Positions 7,946-17,319 of a stretch of 41,003 bases of DNA are shown one piece after another. Location of the stretch: positions 1 through 41,003 of the forward strand of contig QCNQ01000009.1 in NCBI GenBank assembly GCA_003213155.1, written 5' to 3'. The stretch is from Pelagibacteraceae bacterium AG-426-G02 (GTDB taxonomy: Bacteria; Pseudomonadota; Alphaproteobacteria; Pelagibacterales; Pelagibacteraceae). Numbering within the stretch: position 1 is the stretch's first letter; every line of letters begins with the position of its first letter. The position numbers and the translations under genes were made by a program. Below the pieces are notes generated by a model that was not told the origin of the DNA, did not search any database, and saw nothing but the letters and a program-made list of their open reading frames with translations.

Positions 7946-8469
7946 TTCACAATCTCATCAATAGACAATTCTTCATAATGTTCTGTAGGTTGAACAATCC
8001 ACGGATCTGAGTCTAATCTGATAGGACAAAAATCAGGTTCGAAAGTTGACGATTTCTTTTTCCATAAACAAGCAGTTTTTACTTCTTTTATATAATCTTT
8101 AGTTGGGCCATAATTTTTTAACCACTCAATGCTTTTATTAAGCGTTAAACCGGTATCGGAGAGATCATCTATTAGAAGAACCTTATTAAAATCTTTGTTA
8201 TTTGCCAAAGAACTTATTTCTCTTGCAAACATCAATTGGCCCTGTTGATCCTCTAAACCTTTACCTGAATAACTTTGAATAACAATATATGCGATTGGTA
8301 ATTTCAAAATTCTTGATAAAATATCAATAATAGGAGCTGCCCCTCTCATAATACCAACTAATACAGTTGGTTTATATTTTTCATGAATTTGTATTGCTAA
8401 CTTTTCAACAATTTGAGTATATTCATCAAAACTGATAATTAATTTCTCTGCCATGAAATTTATTATCAT
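7927..8469 (-). CDS. Purine phosphoribosyltransferase (xanthine/guanine/hypoxanthine type)
   Basis: Predicted to join a purine base to PRPP to give a nucleotide in the salvage pathway. The 180-residue type I PRTase fold has its PRPP-binding loop at about 97-110 (VLLIDDLSDTGLTL, two acidic residues then the P-loop) and an early PPi-loop region VGIMRGAAP (38-46). The ATG at 8454 (protein starting MAEKLIIS) is a likely alternative start, giving 175 residues; neither candidate has a clear Shine-Dalgarno. Sequence alone does not fix which base is preferred. The convergent purine permease supports a salvage role. Confidence 0.85.
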   Translation of the reverse strand: MIINFMAEKLIISFDEYTQIVEKLAIQIHEKYKPTVLVGIMRGAAPIIDILSRILKLPIAYIVIQSYSGKGLEDQQGQLMFAREISSLANNKDFNKVLLIDDLSDTGLTLNKSIEWLKNYGPTKDYIKEVKTACLWKKKSSTFEPDFCPIRLDSDPWIVQPTEHYEELSIDEIVKKNKQG

Positions 8470-8497
8470 AATTAAAAATAATTAAAAAGGAGAAATC

Positions 8498-8794
8498 ATG
8501 AAGGCTTATTGGATAAGTTTGTATACTAAAGTTAATGACCAAGAAAATTTAAAAAAGTATGCAGAGACAGTAACTCCAATTATTAAAAGTTATGGTGGTT
8601 TACCTTTGGTTAGAGGTGGCAAACATACAACTTTCGATGGTGATGATTTTTTAAGAACTGTGGTTTGGGAATTTCCAAATTACGAGCAAGCTTTAAAATG
8701 TCATCAATCTAAAGAATATCAGGCTGGTTGGGATTTAGCAAAAAAGACCACTATAAGACACATGCAAATCGTTGAGGGATTTAGTACTGAATAG
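8498..8794 (+). CDS. DUF1330 domain protein
   Basis: A 98-residue protein of the DUF1330 family, a small dimeric alpha+beta barrel (ferredoxin-like fold) whose function is not established. Typical features are the starting strand MKAYWISLYTKV, the segment GGLPLVRGGK (about 33-42) and VVWEFPNYEQAL (about 55-66). A purine-rich Shine-Dalgarno (AAAGGAG) precedes the ATG. Its 3' end overlaps the 3' end of the convergent AlkA-type gene by 14 bases. No signal peptide, so cytoplasmic. Confidence 0.88.
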   Translation: MKAYWISLYTKVNDQENLKKYAETVTPIIKSYGGLPLVRGGKHTTFDGDDFLRTVVWEFPNYEQALKCHQSKEYQAGWDLAKKTTIRHMQIVEGFSTE

Positions 8795-9416
8795 GCTCAG
8801 GATCTATACTTCTCCACAAATACCATGTAGCTACTGAGCAATAAGGTGAAAATCTTTTTTGAAGTAAAGACACAAATTTTTCTGGTGGAAAATATTTTTT
8901 ATTATAATTTTTAGAAATCGCTCTTAAAAGCCCAATATCTTGTATAGGCCAAATGTCAGATCTATTATATGTAAAAAGTAAAATCATTTCAGCCGACCAT
9001 CTACCTATTTGTCTTAAATTAGATAAATAAACTATAGCTTCCTCATCACTCATATTCTTTATTAATTTAGGATTAAAGGATTTATTAATGATTTGTTTTG
9101 CTAAACTTTTTATTCCTAAGACTTTTTGCCTACTTAATCCACAATTTCTTAGTTGTGTTGAGGTCAATTTAGATACAGTTTTTGGATTAATTTTATTTTT
9201 GCATTTTTTCTTAAATTTTAAAAAAACTGAATTTGCTGCAGCAACACTTATTTGCTGACCAATAATACTTTTGCATAATGAAAAAAAAATATCCTTTCTT
9301 GAGGTAAGAATCGTTTCATTGGGGCTTTGATAATTTTTAATTAATCTTAACATTATTTTATCCCTTTTGGATAAATATCTTTTGGCTTTATTCCAATATT
9401 TTGGAACTTTAGTCAT
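8781..9416 (-). CDS. DNA-3-methyladenine glycosylase II, AlkA-like (HhH-GPD family)
   Basis: A base-excision repair enzyme predicted to remove alkylated bases such as 3-methyladenine. The 211-residue protein has the HhH-GPD core: SLCKSIIGQQIS (47-58), the helix-hairpin-helix LSNLRQIGRWSAEM (131-144) and the catalytic aspartate D160 in IWPIQDIG. There is no C-terminal cysteine cluster, so it is not an endonuclease III-type iron-sulfur enzyme. It lacks the N-terminal domain of E. coli AlkA, as many short bacterial members do. Its start overlaps the end of the EamA gene by 8 bases, suggesting translational coupling. Confidence 0.87.
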   Translation of the reverse strand: MTKVPKYWNKAKRYLSKRDKIMLRLIKNYQSPNETILTSRKDIFFSLCKSIIGQQISVAAANSVFLKFKKKCKNKINPKTVSKLTSTQLRNCGLSRQKVLGIKSLAKQIINKSFNPKLIKNMSDEEAIVYLSNLRQIGRWSAEMILLFTYNRSDIWPIQDIGLLRAISKNYNKKYFPPEKFVSLLQKRFSPYCSVATWYLWRSIDPEPIQY

Positions 9417-10293
9417 TGATTGTTTTAGAAGTGATTATTTTTTTATTATAAATTTCTCTTCTAAAAATAATTAATGTTGAAATAATTACCAAAGAGGCTC
9501 CAAGAAGAGTTTTGATTGTTGGAACCTCACCCCAAATGAAATATCCAAAAATTATTGCAAATAAAAGAGCTAAATATTTTAAAGGAGTTACCAAAGAAAC
9601 CTCTGAATATTTATATGACTGACCTAACCATAAATTTGCAACGCCTCCAAAAATGCCAACAAAAGATAATAAAATAAAATCCTGTAAATTAGGCATAACC
9701 CATCCTTGTGGAATAGTTAAAAAACTTAATAAGGTTATTGATAATGAAAAATAGAATGAAATTAACCAAACTGGTTCTGTGGTCGATAACTGTCTTATTG
9801 ATATCGCTACATAAGATAGACCAAGACAAAATATTATGGGAAAAATATAATAAATGTTTAGTTCACTTATCCCTGGTTCAGTGATTACTAATATTCCTAT
9901 AAAACCAACTATAACAGCTAACCATCTATAAATGCCAACTTTTTCACTTAATAAAAAAATTGAAAATATAGTTGTAAAGATTGGAGCAGCAAAAGAAATA
10001 CTTACCACAGTTGCGAGAGGTAATTTTCTTAAAGCAATAAAAATTGCTACTAAAGCAATTAAACCCGACAAGCACCTTAGGGCATGCAAGCCTGGTCTTT
10101 TGGTTTGATAAAAATTGTGAAGTCTATCTCTTGGTATAATGAAAAAATAAAATAGTATTCCAAAAAACCCTCTAAAAAATAATACCTGTCCAATTGGATA
10201 ATCGACTGACCACTTGACAATTATATCCATTAGTGAAAATGCACAAACAGACATAAACATGTACAAAAATCCCAATTGATTTTTACTAAGCAT
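9409..10293 (-). CDS. EamA/RhaT (DMT superfamily) transporter
   Basis: A 294-residue inner-membrane protein with about ten transmembrane helices in two EamA repeats (roughly 1-140 and 150-285), the layout of drug/metabolite transporters. Recognisable pieces are the N-terminal FRGFFGILFYF segment and the end of each repeat (IVGFIGILVI near 128-137 and the last helix near 263-274). Members export or import amino acids, nucleotide-like compounds or SAM; the substrate cannot be read here. It is the first gene of a two-gene leftward unit with the AlkA-like gene. Confidence 0.87.
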   Translation of the reverse strand: MLSKNQLGFLYMFMSVCAFSLMDIIVKWSVDYPIGQVLFFRGFFGILFYFFIIPRDRLHNFYQTKRPGLHALRCLSGLIALVAIFIALRKLPLATVVSISFAAPIFTTIFSIFLLSEKVGIYRWLAVIVGFIGILVITEPGISELNIYYIFPIIFCLGLSYVAISIRQLSTTEPVWLISFYFSLSITLLSFLTIPQGWVMPNLQDFILLSFVGIFGGVANLWLGQSYKYSEVSLVTPLKYLALLFAIIFGYFIWGEVPTIKTLLGASLVIISTLIIFRREIYNKKIITSKTIND

Positions 10294-10328
10294 ACGAATA
10301 ATTTGTAAATTAATTTAAATCATAATCA

Positions 10329-10772
10329 ATGGAAATAGCAGTTTTAGCACTTGGATGTTTTTGGGGACCTGAAATCAAATTCAGCAAAATTAATGGTGTT
10401 ATCAAAACTGAAGTTGGTTATTGCGGTGGTAATAGTTCACAAACCACCTATAAAGAAGTTTGTACAGGGAGTACAAATCATGCTGAGGTTGTTAAAATTG
10501 ATTTTGATGAGAAAGTAATTACTTATGAAGAAATTTTAAAAATTTTTTTTGAAATTCATGACCCAACCACACTAAATTCTCAAGGACCAGATTTTGGCAC
10601 ACAATATAGAAGTGAAATCTTTTATTTAAATGACAATCAAAAAAAAATTGCAGAAGATGTTCTTGACCAGGTCAATAAAAAGTTATCAGGGAAAGTTGTA
10701 ACAAAAATTTCCCTACTAAAAAACTATTGTATTGCTGAAGAATATCATCAAAAATATTTAGAAAAGAGATAA
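10329..10772 (+). CDS. msrA: Peptide-methionine (S)-S-oxide reductase MsrA
   Basis: Repairs oxidised methionine in proteins. The catalytic motif GCFWG is at residues 9-13, with Cys10 the nucleophile. GYCGG (about 32-36), EIHDPTTLNSQGPDFGTQYRS and the terminal EYHQKYL are also typical. A second cysteine in KNYC near the end may act as the resolving cysteine. At 147 residues it is short for MsrA but has the full core. Its stop overlaps the ATG of the sulfurtransferase gene by one base (TAATG). No MsrB is adjacent. Confidence 0.93.
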   Translation: MEIAVLALGCFWGPEIKFSKINGVIKTEVGYCGGNSSQTTYKEVCTGSTNHAEVVKIDFDEKVITYEEILKIFFEIHDPTTLNSQGPDFGTQYRSEIFYLNDNQKKIAEDVLDQVNKKLSGKVVTKISLLKNYCIAEEYHQKYLEKR

Positions 10773-11587
10773 TGTCATTAGTAGAAACTGATTGGCTCGA
10801 AAATAACAAAGACAAAGTAAAAATAATTGATTGCTCTTGGCACATGCCACAAACAAAAAGAAATGGTTTTGAAGAGTATAAAACTCAACATATCCCGGAG
10901 TCCATTTTTTTTGACCTAGATGATAATTCTGACAAAAATACAAATCTTCCACATATGTTAGTGAATAAGAATGAATGGGAAAAAATAGTCTCAAAGATGG
11001 GAATCAAAAATGAGGATATGATTATTATTTATGATAATTCTGATGTTGTTAGCTCATGTCGCTGTTGGTTTAATTTTATCTATTATGGTCATGATCCTAA
11101 ACTAGTTCATGTTTTAAATGGGGGTTTAAAAAAATGGTTGGAAGAAAAAAGGAAAGTAACAAATAATTTATCTAAAGTTATGAAGTCAGACTACAAAAGT
11201 TTTGAAAATCAGGAATTAGTTAAAAACAAAGATTCAATTAATCAAAATATAGAAACCCAAAATTTTAAGGTTGTTGATGCGAGAAGCAAAGAAAGATTTG
11301 AAGGGAAGGTTCCTGAGCCTAGGGAGGGATTAAAAAGTGGAAGTATTAAAAATTCTGTATGCATACCATTTGGCTCTTGTCTTAATCAAGATAGAACTTT
11401 TAGAAATAAACAAGAACTTGAAAAAATTTTTCAATCTTCCTTAAAAAACTTAAATGATAAAAATATTGTCTTTTCATGTGGATCTGGGGTCACCGCGTGT
11501 GTTTTGGCACTAGCTTATTCTTTAATAAATGATAAATATCGACCCTGTATTTATGATGGCTCTTGGGCTGAATACGGGTTAATTTAA
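10772..11587 (+). CDS. sseA: Thiosulfate/3-mercaptopyruvate sulfurtransferase (tandem rhodanese)
   Basis: A 271-residue protein with two rhodanese domains (about 1-125 inactive, 160-271 active). The active-site loop is CGSGVTA (236-242), with Cys236 carrying the persulfide. CGSGVT-type loops are characteristic of 3-mercaptopyruvate sulfurtransferases of the SseA group, whereas thiosulfate-specific rhodaneses usually have CRKGVT. The N-terminal domain has DCSWHMPQTKRN, matching the family. Translationally coupled to msrA, so it may belong to a sulfur or oxidative-stress unit; the RND genes follow 6 bases later. Confidence 0.88.
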   Translation: MSLVETDWLENNKDKVKIIDCSWHMPQTKRNGFEEYKTQHIPESIFFDLDDNSDKNTNLPHMLVNKNEWEKIVSKMGIKNEDMIIIYDNSDVVSSCRCWFNFIYYGHDPKLVHVLNGGLKKWLEEKRKVTNNLSKVMKSDYKSFENQELVKNKDSINQNIETQNFKVVDARSKERFEGKVPEPREGLKSGSIKNSVCIPFGSCLNQDRTFRNKQELEKIFQSSLKNLNDKNIVFSCGSGVTACVLALAYSLINDKYRPCIYDGSWAEYGLI

Positions 11588-11593
11588 AAAATA

Positions 11594-12463
11594 ATGAAAA
11601 GATCGACTAAAACTATATCAATTATTTTAATATTTTTTCTAATCATTGCAGCAGTAATTATTGGTAGAACAATGATTGGAAATCATTTTAAAAAAAAATT
11701 TAGTAAAAGGCCCCCTCCAGGAATAATTGTCACCGAAGTGGTAAAAAAGGAATTTGCTGAAACAATAGAGACCTTTGGTACTGCAATCTCAAAAAAATCT
11801 GAAACTTTCAAAATAAAAAAAGATGATCTTTTTGAAGATTTAAAATTGAAAGACTTTGTTAAAAAAGGAGATGTATTAATCAAATTGAAAAGTGGAAATA
11901 TTGTAGCTCCATTCAGTGGAGTACTTGGTTATACTGGTCTTACAGAAGATATTCTTGTATCTAATAATATATTCATCATAACATTAGATGATAATTCAAC
12001 TATTTACTCAGACATTAAAATTCCAGAGAATTATTCGGCATCTATTAAAAAAGGTCTTCCTGTTGACGTAAAATTATCTAGTTTTAAAGATAAAACTTTT
12101 TCAGGTGAAGTTGATTTTGTATCAAGCAGGATTAACGCCGATACTAGAAGTATATTATCCAGAATTAAAGTGCAAAATAATGATCTCGAACTAATCTCGG
12201 GATCTCTTTTAGAAGTAAGCGTTAAATTTAATCTTAGAAACTCATTAAGTGTACCTGATACAAGTGTGATGATTGAAGGCGACAAATCCTATGTTTACAA
12301 AATAAATGGCGATAATGTTGCAAATAAAACTGAGGTTAAAACAGGTCTAAGAAGTAATAAAAACATCGAGGTAATTTCTGGATTAAGTGAAGGGGAAATA
12401 ATCGTCGCGGAAGGATTAAAAAAAGTAAGACCTAGAGGAAAAATAAAACCTATTACAAAATAA
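11594..12463 (+). CDS. RND efflux periplasmic adaptor (membrane fusion protein) lacking the alpha-hairpin
   Basis: A HlyD/AcrA-type adaptor with an N-terminal membrane anchor (about 9-27), a lipoyl domain (about 66-130), a beta-barrel domain (about 135-215) and a membrane-proximal domain ending in GLSEGEIIVAEGLKKVRPRG. It has 289 residues, against about 350-400 in most adaptors. The shortfall is explained by one site: the first lipoyl half ends in GDVLIKLKSG and the second begins at once with NIVAPFSGVLG, with no room for the helical hairpin that normally sits there and docks onto TolC. The stop directly abuts the ATG of the RND permease, so both are made together. Confidence 0.88.
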   Translation: MKRSTKTISIILIFFLIIAAVIIGRTMIGNHFKKKFSKRPPPGIIVTEVVKKEFAETIETFGTAISKKSETFKIKKDDLFEDLKLKDFVKKGDVLIKLKSGNIVAPFSGVLGYTGLTEDILVSNNIFIITLDDNSTIYSDIKIPENYSASIKKGLPVDVKLSSFKDKTFSGEVDFVSSRINADTRSILSRIKVQNNDLELISGSLLEVSVKFNLRNSLSVPDTSVMIEGDKSYVYKINGDNVANKTEVKTGLRSNKNIEVISGLSEGEIIVAEGLKKVRPRGKIKPITK

Positions 12464-15400
12464 ATGTTTATTACTGAACTAAGCATAAAAAGACCAGCTG
12501 TTTCTTGGGTAATGTCTTTAATCTTAATTATTTTTGGTTTATTTGTCTTTTGGAAATTACCAGTTAGAGAATTACCAAATGGAATACAACCGCCTGTAGT
12601 CCAAGTCCAAGTAGATTACAAATCTGCATCAGCGTCAATAGTGGATCAAGAAGTTACTCAAGTCGTTGAAGATGTTATTGGAGGTGCTGAAGGTATAAAA
12701 AATATAGACTCAAAATCTGAGAATGGAAGAAGCACAATTAATGTAGAGTTTGATACTAGTATTGATTTAGATAATGCTGCTAACGATATAAGAGAGAGAG
12801 TTGCGAGAGTTGTAGATAATTTACCATCTGAGTCTGATCCTCCTCAAATATTAAAAAGAGCAGCTGGTTTTACTACGACTATGTGGTTGTCGTTATCATC
12901 TGCAACTTGGAGTGATCTTGAATTAGGAGACTATGCAGAAAGATATTTAGTAGATCAGTTTTCTAGTATTAAAAATGTTGGAAGAATTCTTGTTGGTGGT
13001 CTAAGAGAATTAAGTATCAGAGTTTGGATAGATCCAATTAAACTTGCTGCAAATGATTTAACTATCAAGGAAGTCGAACTTGCGATGCGTGGAGAAAATA
13101 TAAGTCTACCAGCTGGTACTCTTGAGGCAGATAATATTGACCTGACATTAAATTTAGATAAATCATACAATGACATAAATTCGATAAAACAATTACCAAT
13201 CAAAAAAACAAATAATAAAGTCATTTTGTTATCTGATGTTGCTGATATTGAATTTGGACCTGTTTCAGAAAAAACACTTTTTAAAGCTCAAACAAAAGAT
13301 CAGGTTAATTTAAGGACAGTGGGTATTGGTATTTATGCAAGAAGTGGAGCTTCAACAGTCGAACTTTCGAATGAAATAAAAAAAAAGATAGTAGAAGTTA
13401 AAAAATCTTTACCAAATGAATTAGATTTAAGAGTTTCATTTAATAGAGCAAACTACGTGGAGGCTGCTATTGAAGAGGTATATAAAACCCTTTTGATTGC
13501 TTTTGTATTAGTGGTACTAATAATTTATTTATTTCTTGGTAATCTTAAAGCTGTAGTCGTTCCAGCAATTGCTCTTCCAGTAAGCTTAATAGCATCTTTT
13601 TTAGGTCTTTATATTTTTGGTTTATCCATAAATATATTTGTTCTTTTAAGTTTTATTCTAGCAATTGGAATAATTACTGATGACTCCGTGATTATGACTG
13701 ATGCGATATATCGAAGAATAGAAAATGGAGAAACTCCACTAGTTGCTGCTTATAAAGGGTCCAAACAAATTTCATTTGCAATCATAGCAACAACATTAAT
13801 TTTAGTAGCTGTATTTTTACCACTGATATTCATAGAGGGAATCTCAGGAACATTATTTAGAGAAACAGCAATTGCATTATCATTTTCAATAGTTGTCTCA
13901 TCATTTGTTGCTCTTACTTTGTCGCCAATGCTCGCTAGTAAATTTTTAAATAAAAAGACTTCAAAGAGGATTTTGATTCAAAAATTTGAAAAAATATTTT
14001 TAGGATTTTCAAAATTCTACAGAGAGACTTTAGATGTAATTGCTCACAAAACAAAATCAGTGGGTTCTTTTATTGTATTTATAATTATTTGCTCTGTATT
14101 GTTGTTTAGTTTCTCTAAAAAAGAATTATTGCCAATGGAAGATCGTGGTGCTTATTTAATCATTGGAGCAACAGATGAAGGAAGCTCTTTTGAGTACACA
14201 CAAGAACAAGCACAAAAAGTCGAAGCTAGATTAATTCCACTTTTACAAGCTGAAGATAGTCCATACTCAAGATTTATTATGAGAGTACCTGGATTTGGTA
14301 GTTCTGCAAACTCATATAATAGTTTTATCATAATTGCACTTTTAGATGACTGGAAAAATAGGAAAAAAGGACAGCAAGTTGTTTTAAGAGAGGCTATTGG
14401 AAAAATTGTTACATTACCTCAAGCTCTTGCATTTCCAATATCTCCACAATCAATCAGGGTATCTAATTATAATAAGCCAGTACAAATGGTTATTTATGGA
14501 AGTACCTATGAGGAACTTGAAGAAATTCAAAAAAGAGTAATTAGAAAATTAAGATCAAATAAAAGTCTCTCAAGAATTGAGTCTGATTACAATCGAAACA
14601 AACCTGAGGTGAAATTAGTTATTAATAAAAATAAAGCTAAAGATTTAGGTGTATCAACAAAAGCAATAGGAGAAACACTTGAAACTCTTTATGGGGGGAA
14701 AAAAATTACAACTTTCAATAAATTAGGTAAAGAATACCCAATTGTAGTTCAGCAATATTTATCTGATAGAAGGAATAAAGAAGGAGTTTCAAAAATTTTT
14801 GTTCGTTCTGAAACAAATGGAAAACTAATTTCTTTATCAAATTTAGTTAGTTTTAAAGAGGAGGGTTCAGCGAAACAACTTGCAAGATACAATAGACAAC
14901 GAGCAGTCACGATATCTGCAAATATTAATGAAGGATACACCTTAACCGAGGCGATAAAATTCTTTGAGAGTATCATGGCAGATTTGGCTCCAAAAAATCA
15001 AATTACCTGGAAAGGTAAATCCGAGGAAATTAAAGAGACTAGTAATGAATTATTTATAATTTTTGCCCTCGCATTGCTCACAGCTTACTTGGTAATGGCA
15101 GCAACGTTTAATTCATTCATTCATCCATTCATTATAGTTTTAACAGTTCCTTTGGCAATTTTTGGTGGGTTAGTGTTTATTTTATTTTTAAATAGTTCAG
15201 TTAATATTTTTTCTCAAATCGCTTTGATAATACTTATCGGTATATCAACTAAAAATAGTATTTTAATTGTTGATTATGCCAATCGAATAAGGACTACAGG
15301 AAAAAGTATTGAATTAGCTGTGAAAGAGGCTTGTGCAGTAAGATTTAGGCCTATCATTATGACATCATTAAGTACAATGATCGCAATGATACCTTTGGTT

Positions 15401-15592
15401 ATAGGGAATATTGGCCCAGGTGCAGGTGAAGGATCAAGATTAGCTGTGGGAGCAACCATCTTGGGTGGTATGATAATTTCAACTTTTTTCACATTATATG
15501 TTACTCCATCTATGTATTTAGCTTTAGCAAAAAACACCAAAAGGATTGATATAATAGACCTGGAGTTAAAAAAAGAACTCTCTAAAAAATAA
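12464..15592 (+). CDS. RND efflux permease, HAE1/AcrB-like
   Basis: A full-length (1042-residue) proton-driven inner-membrane efflux pump subunit. The N-terminal helix (about 12-32) is followed by the first large periplasmic domain. Helix 4 carries the proton-relay pair D406-D407 (GIITDDSVIM), and helix 10 carries the partner lysine in IGISTKNSILIVDY. Both are as in AcrB. Together with the adaptor at 11594 it forms a two-gene system; no outer-membrane TolC gene is near. The 3' end overlaps the convergent lipoprotein gene by 11 bases. Substrate unknown. Confidence 0.93.
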   Translation: MFITELSIKRPAVSWVMSLILIIFGLFVFWKLPVRELPNGIQPPVVQVQVDYKSASASIVDQEVTQVVEDVIGGAEGIKNIDSKSENGRSTINVEFDTSIDLDNAANDIRERVARVVDNLPSESDPPQILKRAAGFTTTMWLSLSSATWSDLELGDYAERYLVDQFSSIKNVGRILVGGLRELSIRVWIDPIKLAANDLTIKEVELAMRGENISLPAGTLEADNIDLTLNLDKSYNDINSIKQLPIKKTNNKVILLSDVADIEFGPVSEKTLFKAQTKDQVNLRTVGIGIYARSGASTVELSNEIKKKIVEVKKSLPNELDLRVSFNRANYVEAAIEEVYKTLLIAFVLVVLIIYLFLGNLKAVVVPAIALPVSLIASFLGLYIFGLSINIFVLLSFILAIGIITDDSVIMTDAIYRRIENGETPLVAAYKGSKQISFAIIATTLILVAVFLPLIFIEGISGTLFRETAIALSFSIVVSSFVALTLSPMLASKFLNKKTSKRILIQKFEKIFLGFSKFYRETLDVIAHKTKSVGSFIVFIIICSVLLFSFSKKELLPMEDRGAYLIIGATDEGSSFEYTQEQAQKVEARLIPLLQAEDSPYSRFIMRVPGFGSSANSYNSFIIIALLDDWKNRKKGQQVVLREAIGKIVTLPQALAFPISPQSIRVSNYNKPVQMVIYGSTYEELEEIQKRVIRKLRSNKSLSRIESDYNRNKPEVKLVINKNKAKDLGVSTKAIGETLETLYGGKKITTFNKLGKEYPIVVQQYLSDRRNKEGVSKIFVRSETNGKLISLSNLVSFKEEGSAKQLARYNRQRAVTISANINEGYTLTEAIKFFESIMADLAPKNQITWKGKSEEIKETSNELFIIFALALLTAYLVMAATFNSFIHPFIIVLTVPLAIFGGLVFILFLNSSVNIFSQIALIILIGISTKNSILIVDYANRIRTTGKSIELAVKEACAVRFRPIIMTSLSTMIAMIPLVIGNIGPGAGEGSRLAVGATILGGMIISTFFTLYVTPSMYLALAKNTKRIDIIDLELKKELSKK

Positions 15593-16181
15593 TATATTTA
15601 TTTTTATTTAAAGAATTGCTGCAACTCAATAATTGTTTTTTATAAATATTAGATTGTTTCTCAACTTTTTTAGCTAATCCAATAACTTTTTTATTTTTTT
15701 TATAATGCTTAAAATTTCCCCAGCCCTCATGATAGGCCAAATATTGTTTAAAAGCGTCTTGTTTGGAAATTTTTAAAATTGTTTCTGATTTACTAGTATA
15801 CCAACCAATGAAATCAACACTATCTTTAAATCTAGCTCTTGTTGCTAACTTATTTCCTGTTTCTTTTTTATATTGTTCCCAAGTCCCTTTTACTGCCTGA
15901 GAGTATCCAAATGAACTTGATGGGCGTTTGTAAGGGATTACTTTAAATATTTTTTGTCTAGCTGGCTTAGCTAACCAGTCAAAATCTGACTCCATTTTTA
16001 TAATAGCTAATTGAATATAAATAGGAGTACCCCATTTTTGCTCTGTTTTTTTTGCATACTTGTACCAGAGATAACGCTCATTAAATATTGAACAACTATT
16101 TGCAGTATTTGACGGAATTGATGAGCATCCTGTTAAGAAAAAAATAAATAATATAACAAATTTATTTTTTAGTGATCCCAT
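15582..16181 (-). CDS. Lytic-transglycosylase-like (SLT-domain) lipoprotein
   Basis: A 199-residue protein with a signal and lipobox FLTGCSS (Cys19), so an envelope lipoprotein. The catalytic-type glutamate of the lysozyme-like fold is in IKMESDFDW (E64), followed by SSFGYSQAVKGTW (about 88-100) and YLAYHEGWG (about 147-155), the usual order of SLT motifs. It should cleave peptidoglycan between MurNAc and GlcNAc, leaving 1,6-anhydroMurNAc ends. The gene overlaps the VanZ-like gene upstream by 20 bases and the RND gene downstream by 11. Confidence 0.82.
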   Translation of the reverse strand: MGSLKNKFVILFIFFLTGCSSIPSNTANSCSIFNERYLWYKYAKKTEQKWGTPIYIQLAIIKMESDFDWLAKPARQKIFKVIPYKRPSSSFGYSQAVKGTWEQYKKETGNKLATRARFKDSVDFIGWYTSKSETILKISKQDAFKQYLAYHEGWGNFKHYKKNKKVIGLAKKVEKQSNIYKKQLLSCSNSLNKNKYIIF

Positions 16182-16560
16182 ATTTATTTATAAGATTCTT
16201 AACAAAAATTACAACTATCACCCCTAATAAATTTCCAAACAGATCTGACCACTGAAAACTCCTTTCAGGAATTAATATATGAAACACCTCTAATAAAACT
16301 GAAATTACTAAAAGATAATATAAAACTAGTTTTAATTTTTCTGAATTTAAAAAAGTTAAATATCCTAAAATAGTAACTAGTCCGAAAGCGTAAAAGTGGT
16401 TAGAGGATATTTGGAGAAAATCTGATGTAATTTGTGGTTGAACTTTACAATTATCAAAAAAAACACATCCCAATAAACTCCCAGGGAATAAATATAAGAT
16501 GATTAATAATAAATTAATTACATAAAAGAATATTTTAAATTTTGAAAAAAAATTTATCAT
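16162..16560 (-). CDS. VanZ-like membrane protein
   Basis: A 132-residue inner-membrane protein with four predicted helices. The pattern LLEVFHILIPERSFQWSDLF, then a Gly-Asn-rich helix start (GNLLGV), matches the VanZ family signature of an acidic residue, P.R and D...N..G. VanZ homologues are named for weak teicoplanin resistance, but their molecular role is unknown. The gene is first in a two-gene leftward unit with the SLT lipoprotein (20-base overlap), suggesting a cell-envelope role. Confidence 0.75.
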   Translation of the reverse strand: MINFFSKFKIFFYVINLLLIILYLFPGSLLGCVFFDNCKVQPQITSDFLQISSNHFYAFGLVTILGYLTFLNSEKLKLVLYYLLVISVLLEVFHILIPERSFQWSDLFGNLLGVIVVIFVKNLINKYGITKK

Positions 16561-16605
16561 TTAATTTGATAGTTTTATTTATAAATTTAATTTAAACATA
16601 ATTAT

Positions 16606-17319
16606 ATGAGTTTTTTAATATTAGTGAGGCATGGACAAAGTACTTGGAATTTAGAGAAAAAATTTACTGGTTGGGTTGATGTTGATTTGACCGAAAAAGG
16701 AATATTGGAGGCAAAAAAAGCAGGATTTTTATTGAAAAACAAAAACATCAAAATTGATTTTTATTACACTTCTCTTCAATTAAGAGCAAATAATACTCTT
16801 AAAATAATTCAACAAGAATTAGATGATAAAAAAAATTTTACTAAAGCTTGGCAATTGAATGAGAGACATTACGGAGCACTAACTGGTTTGAATAAAATTG
16901 AAATGAGTAAAAAAATTGGCGAGGATAAAATTTATGAGTTTAGAAGATCATGGGATCTAAGACCAGATCCACTAAAAAAGGAAAGTCCATTTCATCCACT
17001 TAATATTGATACTTATAAACAAATTCCGAGAGAATTATTACCTGACACTGAGTCTTTAAAAGACACTTATGAAAGAGTTATAAATTTTTTTGAAGAACAC
17101 GTGAAAGAAAATTTAAAAAAAAATAATGTTTTAATATCTGCACACGGAAACTCTATTAGGGCTCTATGTAAGAATTTATTTAATTTAGATAATAAACAAA
17201 TTTCTAATTTAGAAATACCTACTGGAAACCCTATGTTGATAGAATTTAGAGAAAATTTTGCAATAGCGAAATGTGAATATCTTGATAAGGAAAGAGCTAA
17301 AGATCTTTTAGTTTTTTGA
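16606..17319 (+). CDS. gpmA: 2,3-bisphosphoglycerate-dependent phosphoglycerate mutase
   Basis: Interconverts 3- and 2-phosphoglycerate in glycolysis and gluconeogenesis. The phosphohistidine motif LVRHGQSTWN is at 6-15 (His9), the acid/base glutamate in LNERHYGALTG (E87), and the second histidine in SAHGNSIRAL (His180). At 237 residues it is a normal cofactor-dependent enzyme, including the IPRELLPDTESLKDT segment. It is a single-gene unit; its 3' end overlaps that of the convergent nucleotidyltransferase gene by 23 bases. Confidence 0.94.
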   Translation: MSFLILVRHGQSTWNLEKKFTGWVDVDLTEKGILEAKKAGFLLKNKNIKIDFYYTSLQLRANNTLKIIQQELDDKKNFTKAWQLNERHYGALTGLNKIEMSKKIGEDKIYEFRRSWDLRPDPLKKESPFHPLNIDTYKQIPRELLPDTESLKDTYERVINFFEEHVKENLKKNNVLISAHGNSIRALCKNLFNLDNKQISNLEIPTGNPMLIEFRENFAIAKCEYLDKERAKDLLVF

